Shown piece by piece: positions 1-11,989 of a stretch of 64,000 nucleotides of DNA. Source of the DNA: Azadirachta indica (Eukaryota > Streptophyta > Magnoliopsida > Sapindales > Meliaceae). Under the pieces are notes generated by a model that searched no databases, was not told the origin of the DNA, and saw nothing but the letters and a program-made list of their open reading frames with translations. Each line of letters opens with the position of its first letter. Position 1 is the first letter of the stretch. Position numbers and translations under genes: made by a program. Location of the stretch: the NCBI GenBank assembly GCA_022749755.1, contig CM040453.1:15757368-15821367 (forward strand), written 5' to 3'.

Positions 1-130
1 ACAATAATCTTTCTCCCTTGTAGTGGTTAACTTGCAAAACAAACAACAATCAGAGGGAAGCTAGTTTCCTTGACAAAAATCCTTAAAGCTTAAGTTAGTG
101 AAGGTATTTTTTGTGGCTATGAGTATGAAT
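1..130. repeat. Degenerate copy of an LTR-like dispersed repeat
   Basis: The opening of the window resembles the beginning of two longer repeats at 34460-35045 and 44100-44790. All three share, in the same order, a CTTGTAG/CTATTGTAG block, an ACAAAACAAA block, a GACAAAAATCC-like block and a CTTAAG hexamer. Similarity fades after about position 110, so this is either an old diverged copy or the end of one cut by the window edge. No coding potential is seen. Confidence 0.4.
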
Positions 131-767
131 AATTTTAAACAAAATTTTGGCATTGTTTTTCTAAGTTATCAGAATTCTATACCTGTTTGCTTAGTTTACC
201 TTTGTTTATATTTGCTTTGCTATATGTAACAATTGAATTCTCTCTTATAACTGAAATCCTTAATTTGATTTTATGGTAGTGCATTTATGAACAATTATTA
301 ACCAAATTTACCACGCAATCATGATTATGTCCGTTAATTTGATTTCTTGATTGCAACATTTACTTATAACCTAACTTGGAGATTGCTTCTGATTTGACTT
401 CATGCTAGTGGGCTCATAAATTCAACTGAGACGATCTCCATCTCAGGTCCTTATATTTATTTTTTGAGGTAGGACTTTGTTTAACCTCATTTGACCCTTG
501 ACGTTAATTAACCTCATATCATTTTTTCAAACACACACACATATATAGAGAACACATCAAAAGTTCTATTATTTTATACATATCTTTATATTATTTGTAA
601 ACTAATGAATTTAACAGTTAAGACTAAATCTAACTATGTAATTAATACATAATTAATGCATATATCAAATTTAATCTCAACAATTGGATGTGTCTAAATT
701 TAACGATTTATAAATAATAAAAAAATAGTTGTAAAATAATAAGGTTGCTATGTATGTGTGCGTCTAC
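131..767. other. AT-rich intergenic stretch, no gene seen
   Basis: No credible ORF or exon can be supported on either strand. It is AT-rich and includes a short ACACAC run followed by ATATAT near 529-547. Confidence 0.5.
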
Positions 768-870
768 CTATATATATATATATGTATATATGTATGTACG
801 TATGTACATATATATGTATGTACGTATACATATAAGTATGTATGTATGTATGTATGTATCTATGTATGCG
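768..870. repeat. Compound TA / TATG microsatellite
   Basis: A (TA)n run passes into imperfect TATG/TACG tetranucleotide repeats, ending in a clean TATG array around 836-858. A 131-codon open frame across it (745-1140) encodes a Tyr/Met/Val-rich low-complexity translation of the repeat and is not a gene. Confidence 0.9.
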
Positions 871-1539
871 TTTGTGTGTGTACATTATAGTCAATTCCAT
901 ATGTTTGTGTTGGTGGTTTACATGGCTATTTCCTATAAGTGTACAATAAAAGTCACTTTCTTACTAAACAATTTTATATTGTGTAGTTTGTGTTGGTTTC
1001 TACATAGTAATATTATTACTAATTTCTTATATTTACTAAGATATGCTTTCACCATATTTATATATCCATCATATGACACTTTCATGATCTCTAATATATC
1101 ATTGTTAATTTTTAACATTAAATATTCAAATTGTATATGACATTACAACTACTTTGTATTCTATATTAAAAAATAAAATTCATAAATCATTGGTTGTAAT
1201 TTAGGAAAGTATAATAAATCCATAAATTTATTATTTGTATTAAATTTATTGTTACCGTCTAACCTTTTTAATTAGTGAAAATTAAGGGCTTCACTCATTC
1301 TTATCATTGTACTTTTGATTTGATGTGGATTTTTTGTGGATATTACAATAATTTACACATTTTTAAAGTTTAAAATAGTTGTAATATTTCATGCTTTTAA
1401 CGAAAGTGAAATTAAATTGAATTATGAATTGTGACGAATTATAAGCTTAAAGCGGACAATATTTACTTAATTTGGAGTATTATAACTGCTACTACAACTT
1501 TCAATATAATAAATGTGCTATTTTGGTAATGATATTTGC
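871..1539. other. AT-rich intergenic stretch, no gene seen
   Basis: AT-rich sequence between the microsatellite and the pararetrovirus edge. No recognisable coding or structural element was found. Confidence 0.5.
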
Positions 1540-3035
1540 TTCAAAAATATTATTGGTACCAAACGGGGAGGTAAGACCAGCCCTGATAAATAAGGTATTC
1601 TGCCAACGATTGCACTTCATTCTATCGTGATTTACATACAGCAGACTCTTATATTTATTAGGGAAATCTTCCAAGACTCTCAACATGTGGCGATAAAATC
1701 AGAAATTATTGAAGCCCAACAAATCTTAAATTGTCTCTTTAATGAATAAAACACTTTAATAAAATAATTTTGTTAGAAGTTCTAAAAAGAGAAGAAAGAA
1801 GGAATTTGCTTAAGCTTTCATAATGAAAGAGAGCTTGTAAGAAGATTGAAAGAAAACCGAACTTCTCTTCTATTTTTCTTCAAGCCAAAGTTAGCCCTTA
1901 TATAGGTCTTACAAAGGGAGCGCATATGTAAGCACTTATGTTACAAGACTTTAATAATTCAAGATAATAATTCCAAAGTACAATATTAAAAAGAAAAAAT
2001 GAAAAGCACACTTAAGCAAACTCTTACAACAATTGAAAAAAGGAAAACAACAATCACATGAGATTTTAATCGCTGTTTGACATATTTTGTTGTTCGAGGG
2101 AATCTCTGTCTAAGTGGTCCCAAATTTATCTTTGAAATAATTCTTCCTCGAATTCTTTGAGGCCTTGTAGTCCAACATGAGAATTTTGAAAATAAGTGAG
2201 GCATCCAAGGTAACCCATTACTCAGTTTCTTCACATACGTCTTCTGTAACAACATGTGATGTGGTGCCTTTATCAAAAGTGGAGTAAAACCTCTTTTTTG
2301 CATGAAGATTCTTCTTTTCGTGTCGTTCAGTGTATATTTCCCATGGTGCTATTTAGGAGAACGAGAGCTAGATCTTTGGTGAAATACACATGTTCTTCTC
2401 TAAAATCTTTTGTTGAAATTTTTTATACTTCGTTAGGTGTTGCTGGGACAGCCTTACCAAATTGTAAAAAAATATCTCATATTTTTTATATTAGGAAAAG
2501 TAGTGAAGATATTTGTTGGCCATAAGAATACTAAAGCATTGGAAAACTAATATTATATGCTTTTTGGATTGATTTGCTTTACTATTCCTTTTCTCTGGGA
2601 AGAATTCTTCGAAGAGTTAACACAACTCGTCCATTGCTTTGAACCATGTGACGAATATGACTATCCTTCCGCTAGGTGAGTTAAGGTTTAATTGGATATA
2701 AGAAGTAATATTTCTAAATTGATGTTGCTGTTGGAACCACATGAGTATGTCTAACACATGAAATTCGATTCCAATATGATATTCATGCAGTAAACACCAT
2801 AGAAACCAAAGGGAATGTATTGTAGAGAAATCCACATGAGCACATTTAATCTGAAAAATGTGTATAAAAGGATAAGAAGAATGAACATATTTTAGCCCTT
2901 CGAGTCCTTGATATTTGATAACTTCAACTCAATAATGCTGCCATTGTGATTTCAGCTGTTGGGATTGATAGAAAAGCATATTTGAAATAAGCTTTGTAAC
3001 CTTTAGGGTCTAATGTCTAGAATGTCTTCTTTTAT

Positions 3036-3500
3036 CTAGTTATTGGTGACTAGATAAAGCATGCTGATGGCAGGAATGAGAAATTGAAAAAGGTGATGGT
3101 ATAGAGTTTTTGCCTTAAATTTTTTTGGTCTAAAAAACATATCTGCAACGATGTTCTTGTGGTCTTTTATATCAAAAACCGTGAAAGAGTACTGTGAGAA
3201 CCATGCTACCCACCTAAGCAATTGTCAATTTAGAACTTGTTGCTGTTTGAACTGTAACATTTTCGGAAAGTTGGACATGTCCATTTCTGTTGTGAAATGA
3301 TGGCAGATGAGATGGAACTAGAATTTTCCAATTCCTCTTTTAACGGCTAAGATTTCCTTGAAGGTGGAGTGATAATGGACTTTCGAATTTGAAAATGCAC
3401 CACTTTTATATCCACAAATTTTTCTTGTCTTGTCTTTTTGTTCTTTTAAAAAAATTGCTGCTTAAAAGAGATTATTAGCGTTAGCCTGCAAGATTGTCCT
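3036..3500 (-). pseudogene. Pararetrovirus copy A: RNase H domain
   Basis: The minus-strand frame 3221-3036 encodes the end of a retroviral RNase H: a Trp-rich WVAWFSQYSF segment, a DIKDHKN-like turn and a final Ala-Asp-Met containing the last catalytic-type Asp. It directly follows the RT, the usual order in Caulimoviridae. Upstream parts contain stops. Confidence 0.65.
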
Positions 3501-3819
3501 TCCTGAAAAAGGAATCTCTAGTAACGGTACTTGCTATGCTAGTTGTTTTATCTTTTTCTATGCTATGGTGGAATATTTTTCTTCAACATGAGCTGAAATG
3601 GCTTAATTATTGCAGCTAGTTTTGAGAGAAACTCTGTTATATAATTAATTACTCCCAAAAATTGTTGAGTTTGCTTTGTAGTGAAGTTTTCATCAAAAAA
3701 TTCTAGGAGCTATTTTGCTATATATGGCTGGAGTTTATAGTTTCATGTGAAATTTACATTCCCAAAAATTCTATCTCATTGGAGAAGAAAATACATTTCT
3801 TTTTAGAGAGCATAATCTC

Positions 3820-4300
3820 GTACTACAATAGTAACTTATGGAACTGTTGTAAATGCTTTAGGTTAAAAGACTCATCTTGTGAGAAGACGAGGACGTCATC
3901 TATATAAATTAACATGTGGTTGGCCAATAAAACAAAAATTTTCACCATTATCTTTTGAAACAATGATGAGGCCGTCTTCAATTTAAAAGGCATAATAGTC
4001 CATTGATAATGATGATCTAGAATGCAGAATACTGTTTTGAATCGTTCCTCTAACTTAACTCCCAATTGCCAAAATCTTGCTTTAAGATTAAATTTTGAGA
4101 AAATGTTTGCATTAGTAAGATTGACACAAAAAACTTGTCTGTTAGAAATAGGAAACTAATCATCCATTAAAAATAAATTCAATGTACAATAATCAATCAC
4201 CAGGCGCATTTTTTCCCGTGTTTATTCATTGCATTTGTTAACATAAAAAGCTTGACATGCCCAAGGGAAACTTGTTGGCTTAATAAGACTTTCTTTTTGT
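3820..4300 (-). pseudogene. Pararetrovirus copy A: reverse transcriptase
   Basis: The open minus-strand frame 4065-3823 carries the central RT palm, with the intact catalytic YIDD box at 3906-3895 preceded by Met-Leu-Ile and followed by a Val-Phe-Ser stretch. Collinear sequence above 4065 has stops. The family role is synthesis of genomic DNA from the terminally redundant RNA. Copy B has YIAD at the same place (12465-12476), so this copy retains the better catalytic box. Confidence 0.75.
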
Positions 4301-4779
4301 AGTTCACCAATAGTTAAAGAAAGTTATTCTGAACTTATTCCTATATGACTTACTCAAGTTGGGCTGAGGTCTTCATGTTTTTTTAATGGAAAGCTAATCC
4401 AAAATTTTGGATTTTTTCGAAATGGATTTGAGCATTTGGCTAACAATTCTGAATGAGTTTTGGTTGAGGATGTGGAGAAGATTTGAGTTTGGATTTCTAA
4501 ATGATATTGTGGATAATAGGCTGGATTCAAGGATCAATAGGATCGATACGCTAATCCATTGGATTTTAAATGGATTTTTTTCTCAAATAATTGGACCAAG
4601 ATGTTGAATCTTATGATAAGATCCTTGTTAGGGACGTCAGAGCCAATGAATCTATGTTTAATCAACAATCTAGGAAAAGATTCAATGTAGATAGGCTTAC
4701 TGAGTAAATCAGTAGTGAAATTTCATTATTTGCAGCCTTGAAGTGTTAAGTGTGGTTTTTCTAATATTCTAAAGATATA

Positions 4780-4860
4780 CAGTTAGGATGGGGAATAGAC
4801 GTAACTGCTTCTGTGTTGACAAGAGTAATTAAATCAATTGATGGGTCGTATTTTGTTGTT
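4780..4860 (-). pseudogene. Pararetrovirus copy A: retropepsin-like protease, catalytic site lost
   Basis: Between the zinc knuckle and the reverse transcriptase, the minus strand reads a TLVNTEAVTS motif where aspartic proteases have an Asp-Thr-Gly triad. The catalytic Asp is Asn and the Gly is Glu. In copy B (11520-11550) the same place is also degenerate. The protease could not have been active after these changes. Confidence 0.55.
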
Positions 4861-5149
4861 CTAATGAAGACTGAAATATTAGGAATAATATAGTGTTATG
4901 AAGTAGTCATAATGAAGTAGTTGTGAGGTTGAAGGTGATGGAAATCCAGAGTTTGATTTGAGGCATTAATGTCCGAGGAGGAGTCATGCTCTATGTCTAT
5001 GAAGTTTTTAGATTTTGATCTATGAGCATGAGGAGAGTATCTTAATCATTAGACTCTTGTTCTGAAAGATAAGCTTCAAGATTAGAACCTATGTCTGGAT
5101 AATAATGATGAATAGACTTAAGGATTTTTTCTCTTTTTGCCTTGTAAGG

Positions 5150-6480
5150 ACATTTTTTGGCGAAATGGCCTGACTTTCTATAGATGAAACACTTATTGTC
5201 CTAAATTCAGTCTTCTTTTTTCTGAAGAATCTTCGTTGTTATATGGAGCATTTTTTAGTTTTGTTTTAGTAAATAGAAACTTAAAGAAGTGCTTTTGGTG
5301 CTTCTTGCAATTGTAGGAACATTCATATGAATCATTGTCCTTATATTTAATTTTGAGGTGCAGTCATTCACATGCTTTGTCGAACTTTTTCTCAATAATG
5401 GCATAGTTTCGTAGAAACTTTGAGCTGTCGCAAAGTTTGCATAACTGATTTTGCACCTGTTGGTAGAGATCACTAAGAAAGACTTATGCAAGGCTAATTC
5501 ATTAGGACTCAAAATATCTTAGTGTTTCAGTGCCAAGTGGTTCTGCTAATTGGTTCAGATATGCTTACTTTATATTTTGATCATCAAGTCCACCAATGAG
5601 ATAAAATTTCTAGCACATTATTTTGAAATACTTGTTTAAGTCTTTGCATATGAAAGAACAACATTTGAGTTGGAAGAATTTTTTTCATGCTTTATCTTGA
5701 ACATGAGTGAGATTGCCAAGGAATTCAGCATAAATATAGAACATGAAATCATCAACTGTTGCAGAGTTGATAATTCTAGTCTGTCTATAGTCTCTTACGT
5801 GTAACCACTATTCTCGGAGTGATCTTGTTATTCTCGAGATGAAGTTTAGAATAACTATTCTGACAGAACTTCCTGGTTTAAGGAGTTAAGCGTTGCACTA
5901 TAATGTCATCTCATGAATTCTATTTCTTTGTTCAGAAATAAAGGCATCATTAAAGGTGAAAAGATGGTATTTCTCTAATGAAGTATAGGTATAAGACACT
6001 AGAGAGTTTGTTGGAATATATACTTCAAGCATTTCTTCTTCATCTAAGAGGACATAGACTTCAGGAATTTGTTGAGCTGTTGATGCTTGATGAGTAGTGG
6101 AAGATTCTGCATGAGAGGCTTACTGCTGTGTATAAATAGCTAGCACAAGGGCGTGATCATTACTTTTTACGGTCTATTGATCAGACGGATCAACTTCTGT
6201 TTTAGGTTCCGGGCTTGTGATTCCAGATTTTGTAAGTACTGGGATAGAGGATTTATGGCAAGTTGTTGTTGATCATGAGTTGTGGAAAGAGGAAAAGTGG
6301 TTATGGAAGTATTCTATAGAATAAAAGGGTTGGAAATTAAAGAAGTTGCTGGAGTGAAAACTGATGTCTTTGATTGCCTAGATTTTGCTTTTTATACAGC
6401 CCTTTCTTACTCAATTTGTTGCTTTTAGCAGGTAAAGAAGTTTCCATCGCCAAACATGAATTTGTAGGCAACTTGAACTG
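5150..6480 (-). pseudogene. Pararetrovirus copy A: coat protein region with damaged zinc knuckle
   Basis: Minus-strand sequence collinear with copy B 9900-11210. It starts with a hydrophilic Ser/Thr/Pro/Gln-rich part and ends at a CCHC zinc knuckle around 5155-5195, where the first Cys, the His and the last Cys remain but the second Cys is replaced by Tyr. Lys-rich sequence follows the knuckle. The family role is packaging of the pregenomic RNA. The frame 5512-5255 covers the part just before the knuckle. Stop codons break the rest. Confidence 0.6.
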
Positions 6481-6599
6481 TAGGCAATGGTTGTGAAACT
6501 TTTAGAAGAAGTAAGCGCAGTTGAATTGAAGTAGACATATAGTCAAAAAGACCATATGAAGGAAAAGTCCTTTGTTAATGCATCATCGCTTCTATAAAG

Positions 6600-6830
6600 G
6601 TAAGTTGAGCTTTCAAATTATTCATTTCTTTCTAATAGTGGTCAAATGGTAGGAGAGTTGAACATGCTGCATGATTCTATGATGTAATCTTTCAATACGT
6701 TGTTTTAATGCCTCAATCGACGCTACAAATTGATATTGTTGTTGTATTAATTAAGCCTCAATCTTGGCAATGGTAGCATCAATTCTTTGGAGATAACCAT
6801 TTTGGCCTATAAAATTTTCTGCCTACCAAT
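6600..6830 (-). pseudogene. Pararetrovirus copy A: Gln-rich coiled-coil segment
   Basis: On the minus strand this stretch reads as a heptad-like, Gln/Leu/Ile-rich segment collinear with the open frame 16422-16655 of copy B. It sits between the movement protein and the coat protein region, where caulimovirid polyproteins often carry a coiled-coil or virion-associated segment. Stops interrupt it. Confidence 0.45.
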
Positions 6831-6949
6831 TTAGAGCTGCTTCTACTTATGAGAGGGGAAATGGTTCCCCGATAGCAGTTCTGGCTGTAAACTTAATTTT
6901 TTGTATACATCTCTCTTTAGTAATTAGATTCTCCATTAGATTGGTTGTT

Positions 6950-8322
6950 GAGAATTGTGGTTGGTATGAATGGTACATAAAAATTTATGTAAGAGATTGT
7001 TGTTAACGAGGATTTGGAAGATCATCCCATACTATAACTATAGAAGGGACTAAACCTGAGGGTGGCATAAAATAGTGCACAATAAATTGATACGTTCCAC
7101 TAGATTCTCCAAGAGTGTCGTATCCTAAAATACGTTTTTTGTAAACTTCATAAAATTCATCTGAAGTTCTCAACTGAGAGAGCTATTTTTATTGACTATT
7201 TAGAAGATGTCTGGAACTTCTATAGGTTCTCCGAACATGTTGACAAAAATCTTCGTCTTTAAGAAAAGCATAATATAAACATGTTAGTTTTTTGAATCAT
7301 GAGGTGTTGAACACCAAATTGGGCTACTGTCTTTTGTAAAGGCGTAAATTTCTGGTGTATTTGAGTTGATTCAAAACTACATTTGAAATGAGACATTGGA
7401 CTGTCGAGTAGGTTTAAAACATATTTTTATCTTGCCACTATTTATTCTTTTGAAAATAAGGTCTATGGAGGAGACCTGAGATGTAGTGGTAGTTAGAGCA
7501 GCATGTTAACTTTCATAGTTTGTTACCTACTTGGAGAGGAGAAACTTCTTGAACTTTTCTTTAGAGATCTATTTGGGAATTTAGGTACAATTAGGAACTT
7601 GATTTGATTCCACATTGATGAAGATTGAACTAGAGGTTTGGTTTGGTAGAGTAACGTCCAATGTATGATTCTAAACTCGATAAATCAATTAGTAGTATAG
7701 GTTAACCATGTAGGTAATGATATCGGAAACTATTCTACTTATCTGGACTTAGAGCTTTAAGAAAGAAGAAAGCTGAAGGTCATCGACTGACATATTGAGG
7801 TTTAGAAACATAGTGACAATCATTATTCCTACATTGAGAGTAGTTTGGACTGTGCTAATACAAGCATGCTCATAATTTGATAATCTTGTATCGATAAGAG
7901 CGATTTTAGAGGTAATTAAGAGATCTTTTCTAGCATGGTATGTGAGAGCGAACCTTATTCCACCAAAATGGATATGAATGAATCCTTCTCTAATCCATAA
8001 AGAAACAACAAATTTTAAAATTTGTATTTGAACAAATTGTTCTTCTTGGGTTGCTGGTAATTCTATTGCATTGGACATATTTTTTGATTTTTTGTTGTGG
8101 AAGATAGACAAGTTTTATGGTATGGACAAAAGAAGAGAGAAAATTTCTATATACATGGTAAAGATTTAAGAAAGAGAGTTTATTTACAAGGATAAATTCA
8201 TAATTAAAAAAATATTTTATTTCATATAAACTGGAAACTTTGAATACTTGAGTTTTCTTAAAGGCATCTTGAGAGAATAAAAAAAAAAAAAGAAGATTGA
8301 GATTTGGAAAGAAAGTATACAA
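6950..8322 (-). pseudogene. Pararetrovirus copy A: polyprotein start and 30K movement protein, broken
   Basis: The frame opening at 8322 gives the hydrophobic/basic N-terminal part. A shift then moves the reading into the frame 8111-7749, which carries the core of the caulimovirus 30K-superfamily movement protein: beta-strand-rich sequence with an invariant-type Asp in a DTR motif near 7890. Family knowledge says this protein builds plasmodesmal tubules for cell-to-cell spread. Further stops follow below 7749. The same region in copy B (from 14841) is collinear, which supports the assignment. Frameshifts and stops make it non-functional. Confidence 0.75.
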
Positions 8323-8531
8323 ATATAAAAGAAAGAGTAGATTTAGATCGGAAAAACAATGATAAGCACTTTCTTTCTAAATAAAACCGTAAAACAAAAT
8401 TATAAAATTTAAAAATATTTTATTGACGAAAAAGGCTTAAATTGTAAAAAGATTGATCTGTTTTGATATGAAAGATCAGACTAAACTGCAAGCATAGAAC
8501 ATACTAGGATCAATTTTTTTAAAAAATATTT

Positions 8532-8544
8532 AGCTTTGATACCA
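8532..8544 (-). other. tRNA-iMet primer binding site (copy A)
   Basis: The minus strand reads TGGTATCAAAGCT, one change from the canonical plant tRNA-iMet primer site TGGTATCAGAGC used by caulimoviruses. It lies downstream of the intergenic region and upstream of the polyprotein, the expected place for minus-strand DNA priming. Confidence 0.75.
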
Positions 8545-8881
8545 ATCAGGGGAGGCAAGACCAGCCATGATAAATAACATATTCTGCCAACGGCTGTGTT
8601 TCACCCTATCATGACTTACAAACGACGAACTCTTATATTTATTAAGGGAAATCAACCAAAACTCTCAACATTTGGGGATAAAAGCAAAAACCATTGAAGC
8701 CCAACAAATCTTAAATTGTCTCTGTAATTAATAAAACACTTAAATAAAATAATTTTTTTAGAAGTTTTACAAAGAAAAGGAAGAAAGAATTTGTGTAAAC
8801 TTTCATAATGAGAGAGAGCTTGCAAGAAAATTGAAAGAAAACCAAACTTTTCTTCTGCTTTTCTTCAAACCAAAGCCAGCC

Positions 8882-8889
8882 TTTATATA
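8882..8889 (-). promoter_or_regulatory. TATA box of pararetrovirus promoter (copy A, internal)
   Basis: TATATAAA on the minus strand, in the intergenic region about 340 bp before the primer site. The same motif occurs in the terminally redundant copy (1897-1904, TATATAAG) and in copy B (14310-14317). Position and conservation fit the pregenomic RNA promoter; current activity is unknown. Confidence 0.6.
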
Positions 8890-9899
8890 AGGTTTGTAAA
8901 GGGAGCGCATATATAAGCACTTATATTATAAGACTCTAATAATTTAAGACAATAATTCAAAAGTACAATAATTAAAAAGGAAAAGTGAAAAGCACACTCA
9001 AGCACACATTTACAACAATTGAAAAAAGGAAAACAATAATCATAGAAGATTTTAATCGTTGTATGACATATTTTGTTGTTCGAGAGAATCTCTATCCAAG
9101 TGGTCTCGGATTTATCTCTGAAATAATTTTTCTTTGAGTTCTTTAAGGGTTTTTAGTTTAACATAAAGATCTTGGAGATCTTCATAATAGAATAATAGTA
9201 GTTCCGATGGCCCAAGACTAAGTGAGGCATTCAAGGTAGCCCATTATTCAGTTTTTTTACGTATTTCTTCTGTAACAGCATATGATGTGGTGTCATTATC
9301 AAAAGTGGAGTAAAAACTCTTTTCTGCATGAAAATTCTCTTTTTCATGTCGTTAAGTGTATATTTTCTATAGTGTAGTTTGGGAGAACATAGGATCAGAT
9401 CTTTAGTAGAATGCACATGTTCTTTTCTGAGATTTTTCGTTGAAATTTCCTATACTACGTTGGATGCTGCTAGGACAGCCTTACTAAACTGTAGGAAAAT
9501 ATCTCATATTCTTCATACTGGGAGAAGTAGTGAAGATGTTTGTTGGCCATCAAAAGACTAGAGCATTTGAGAACCAATATTATATACTTTTTGGATTGAT
9601 TTGCTCTAATATTCCTTTTTTCTAAGATTGAATTCTTTGAAGAGTTAATGTCACTCGTCCATTGATTTGAACCACATGAGAAATGTGCCCATCCTTCCAC
9701 TGGGTAAGTCGAGATTTGATTAAATATAGGAAGTAGTATTTATAGATTGATGTTGCTGTTAGAACCACATAAGTATGTCTAACACATGAAATTTTTATTT
9801 CAATATGATATTCATGCAGTCAATACCATAAGAACCAAAGGGAGTGTATTTTTTCAAGATTTTTCCTTCGTACGGAAGTTTTGACTACATGTTTAATTC

Positions 9900-11215
9900 A
9901 ACTCAACTGCTCTTATTTCTTCCAAAAGTTTCACAGCCATTGCTTACAGCTCAAGCCACCTACAAATACATGTTTGGCGACAGAGACTTCTTCACCTGCC
10001 AAAAGCAACAAATTGAGTAAGAAATGGCAGCACAAAGAGCAAAATCCAAGCAAGTAAAGACACCAGTTTCCGCTCCAACAACTTTCTCAACTTCTAACCA
10101 TTCTATTCCACATAACACTTCCTCAACCACTAATCCTCCTTCCACAACCTATGATCAACAACAACTTGCTATAAAGCCTCTATCCCAGTACCTGCAAAAT
10201 CTGGTAATGACAAACCCCGAGCTTAAACCAGAAACCGATCCATCTGATCAACAGATCATAAAAAGTGATGACGACGCCCTTGTGCTACCTATTTATACTC
10301 AGTAGGAAGCTTCCCCTGCAAAATCTTCCACTACTCATCAAGCATTAACAGTTCAACAAACCCTGAAGTCCATCTCTTATCAGATGAAAAAGAAATGCCT
10401 GCACTACATATCCCAGCAAACCCTCCAGTGTCTTATACGTACATTTCATCAGAGAAGCATTATCTTTTCACCTTTAATAACTGTAAAATGACAGAACAGT
10501 TATTTTAAACTTTATCTCCAAAATGATAGGATTACTCTGAGAATGGTAATTATACCTAGGAGACTACAGAAAGACTGGAATTATCAACTCTACAACAATT
10601 AATGATTTTATGTTTTATATTTATGCCAAATTTTTGGCAGTCTTACTCATGTCCAAGATAGAGCACGAGAAAAATTCTTCCAACTTAAATGTTGTTCTTG
10701 TATGTCCAAAGACTTGAACAAGCAATTCAAAATGGTGTGCCAAAGATTCTATCTCATTGGTGAACTTGATGATCCAAATATGATGCAAGCATATCTAAAT
10801 CAGCTGCCAGAACCATTTGGCGCTAAAACACTAAAATATTTTTGAGTCCCAGCGAGTCAGCCTTACACAAGTCTCTCTTGATGATCTTTACCAACAAGTG
10901 CAAAATTAGTTGCGCATACTTTACAACAGCTCAAAGTTTTGCAAAACTATGTCATCACTAAGAAAAAGTTTGGCAAAACATGCGAACGACAACGTTTTCA
11001 AATTAAATGTAAGGTCAATGATTCATGTGAATGTTCCTACAAGCGCAAAAAGTACCAAAATCACTTCAAGTTCTCATTTACTAAAATAAAACCTAAAAGT
11101 TCTCCATGAAACAGCAAAAATTCTTCAAAAAAAAAAGACTGAGTTTAAAACAACAAGATATTTTATCTACCAAAAACCAAGCCATTTCACCAAAAAATAT
11201 CCTCACAAGGGAAAC
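9900..11215 (+). pseudogene. Pararetrovirus copy B: coat protein region
   Basis: The frame 10024-10305 (93 codons) is a hydrophilic Thr/Ser/Pro/Gln-rich segment followed by an acidic patch, collinear with copy A 6450-6170. Broken frames continue to a position at 11150-11210 equivalent to the zinc knuckle, where the Cys residues are lost and only the His-containing core is recognisable. It is non-functional. Confidence 0.6.
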
Positions 11216-11989
11216 AGAGAAAAAATTCTTAAGTACATTCATCATTGTTATCCAAACATAAGTTCTAATCTTGAAGCATATCTCCCAAAACAAAAGTCTG
11301 AAGACCAAAATATTCTCTTCTTGCTCACAGATCAAAACCTAAAAAACATCACAGACACAGAGCATGACTCCTCCTTGGACACCAATCCATCAGATCAAAC
11401 TTTAAAATTTTATCACCTTCAACCACACAACCAATACATCATGACCATTTCATAACACTATATTATTCCCAATGTTCCAGTCCTCATCAAAACAACAAAA
11501 TACGACCCACTAAAAATTTAATTACTCTTATCAACATAAGAGCAATTACATATATTCTCCATTCTAATTGTATACCTTTAAAATATTGAAAAAACCACAC
11601 TCAACATTTCAAGGTTGCAAATAATGAAATATTTACCACTGATTTAATCAGCAAGCCTATTTACATTGAATTTTTTCCTAAATTATTGATTAAATACAGA
11701 TTCATTGGCTCTGACATTCCCAACAAGAATCTTATCATAGAATTCGACATCCTAACCTAATTGCTTGAGAAAAAAGTTCATGTAAAGTTTAATGAGTTAA
11801 CATATCGATCCTATTTCGATCCTTCAATCCAGCCCATTATCTACAGCATCACCACCCTACAAATAGAAATTCAAACTCAAATCCTCTCCACATCCTCAGT
11901 CAAAACTCACTCAAAATTCTTAGTTAAATGCCCAAATACACTTTGAAAAAATCCATAGTTTTGGATTAGCCTTCTATTTAAAAAGCATG

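Larger units (their letters stand above)
1540..9852 (-). mobile_element. Endogenous pararetrovirus copy A (Caulimoviridae), inactivated
   Basis: Read on the minus strand, this integrated viral genome runs: end of the coding region (9852 to about 9200), intergenic promoter region, tRNA-Met primer site (8532-8544), polyprotein start, 30K movement protein, coiled coil, coat protein with zinc knuckle, protease, reverse transcriptase, RNase H, C-terminal region, then a second copy of the intergenic region ending near 1540. The segment 1540-2310 repeats 8525-9310, so about 1.2 genome lengths are present and the unit is roughly 7.0 kb. There are no LTRs and no integrase domain was found, and a movement protein is present; these point to a caulimovirus, not a Ty3 element. 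The layout of one long polyprotein suggests a florendovirus or petuvirus relative, but the genus is inference. Many stops and frameshifts break every domain, so it is not expected to be functional. Confidence 0.85.

Noticed and set aside
745..1140. 131-codon open frame
   Set aside because: Its first half is a translation of the TATG/TA microsatellite and its second half is AT-rich low-complexity sequence; no domain or gene context.
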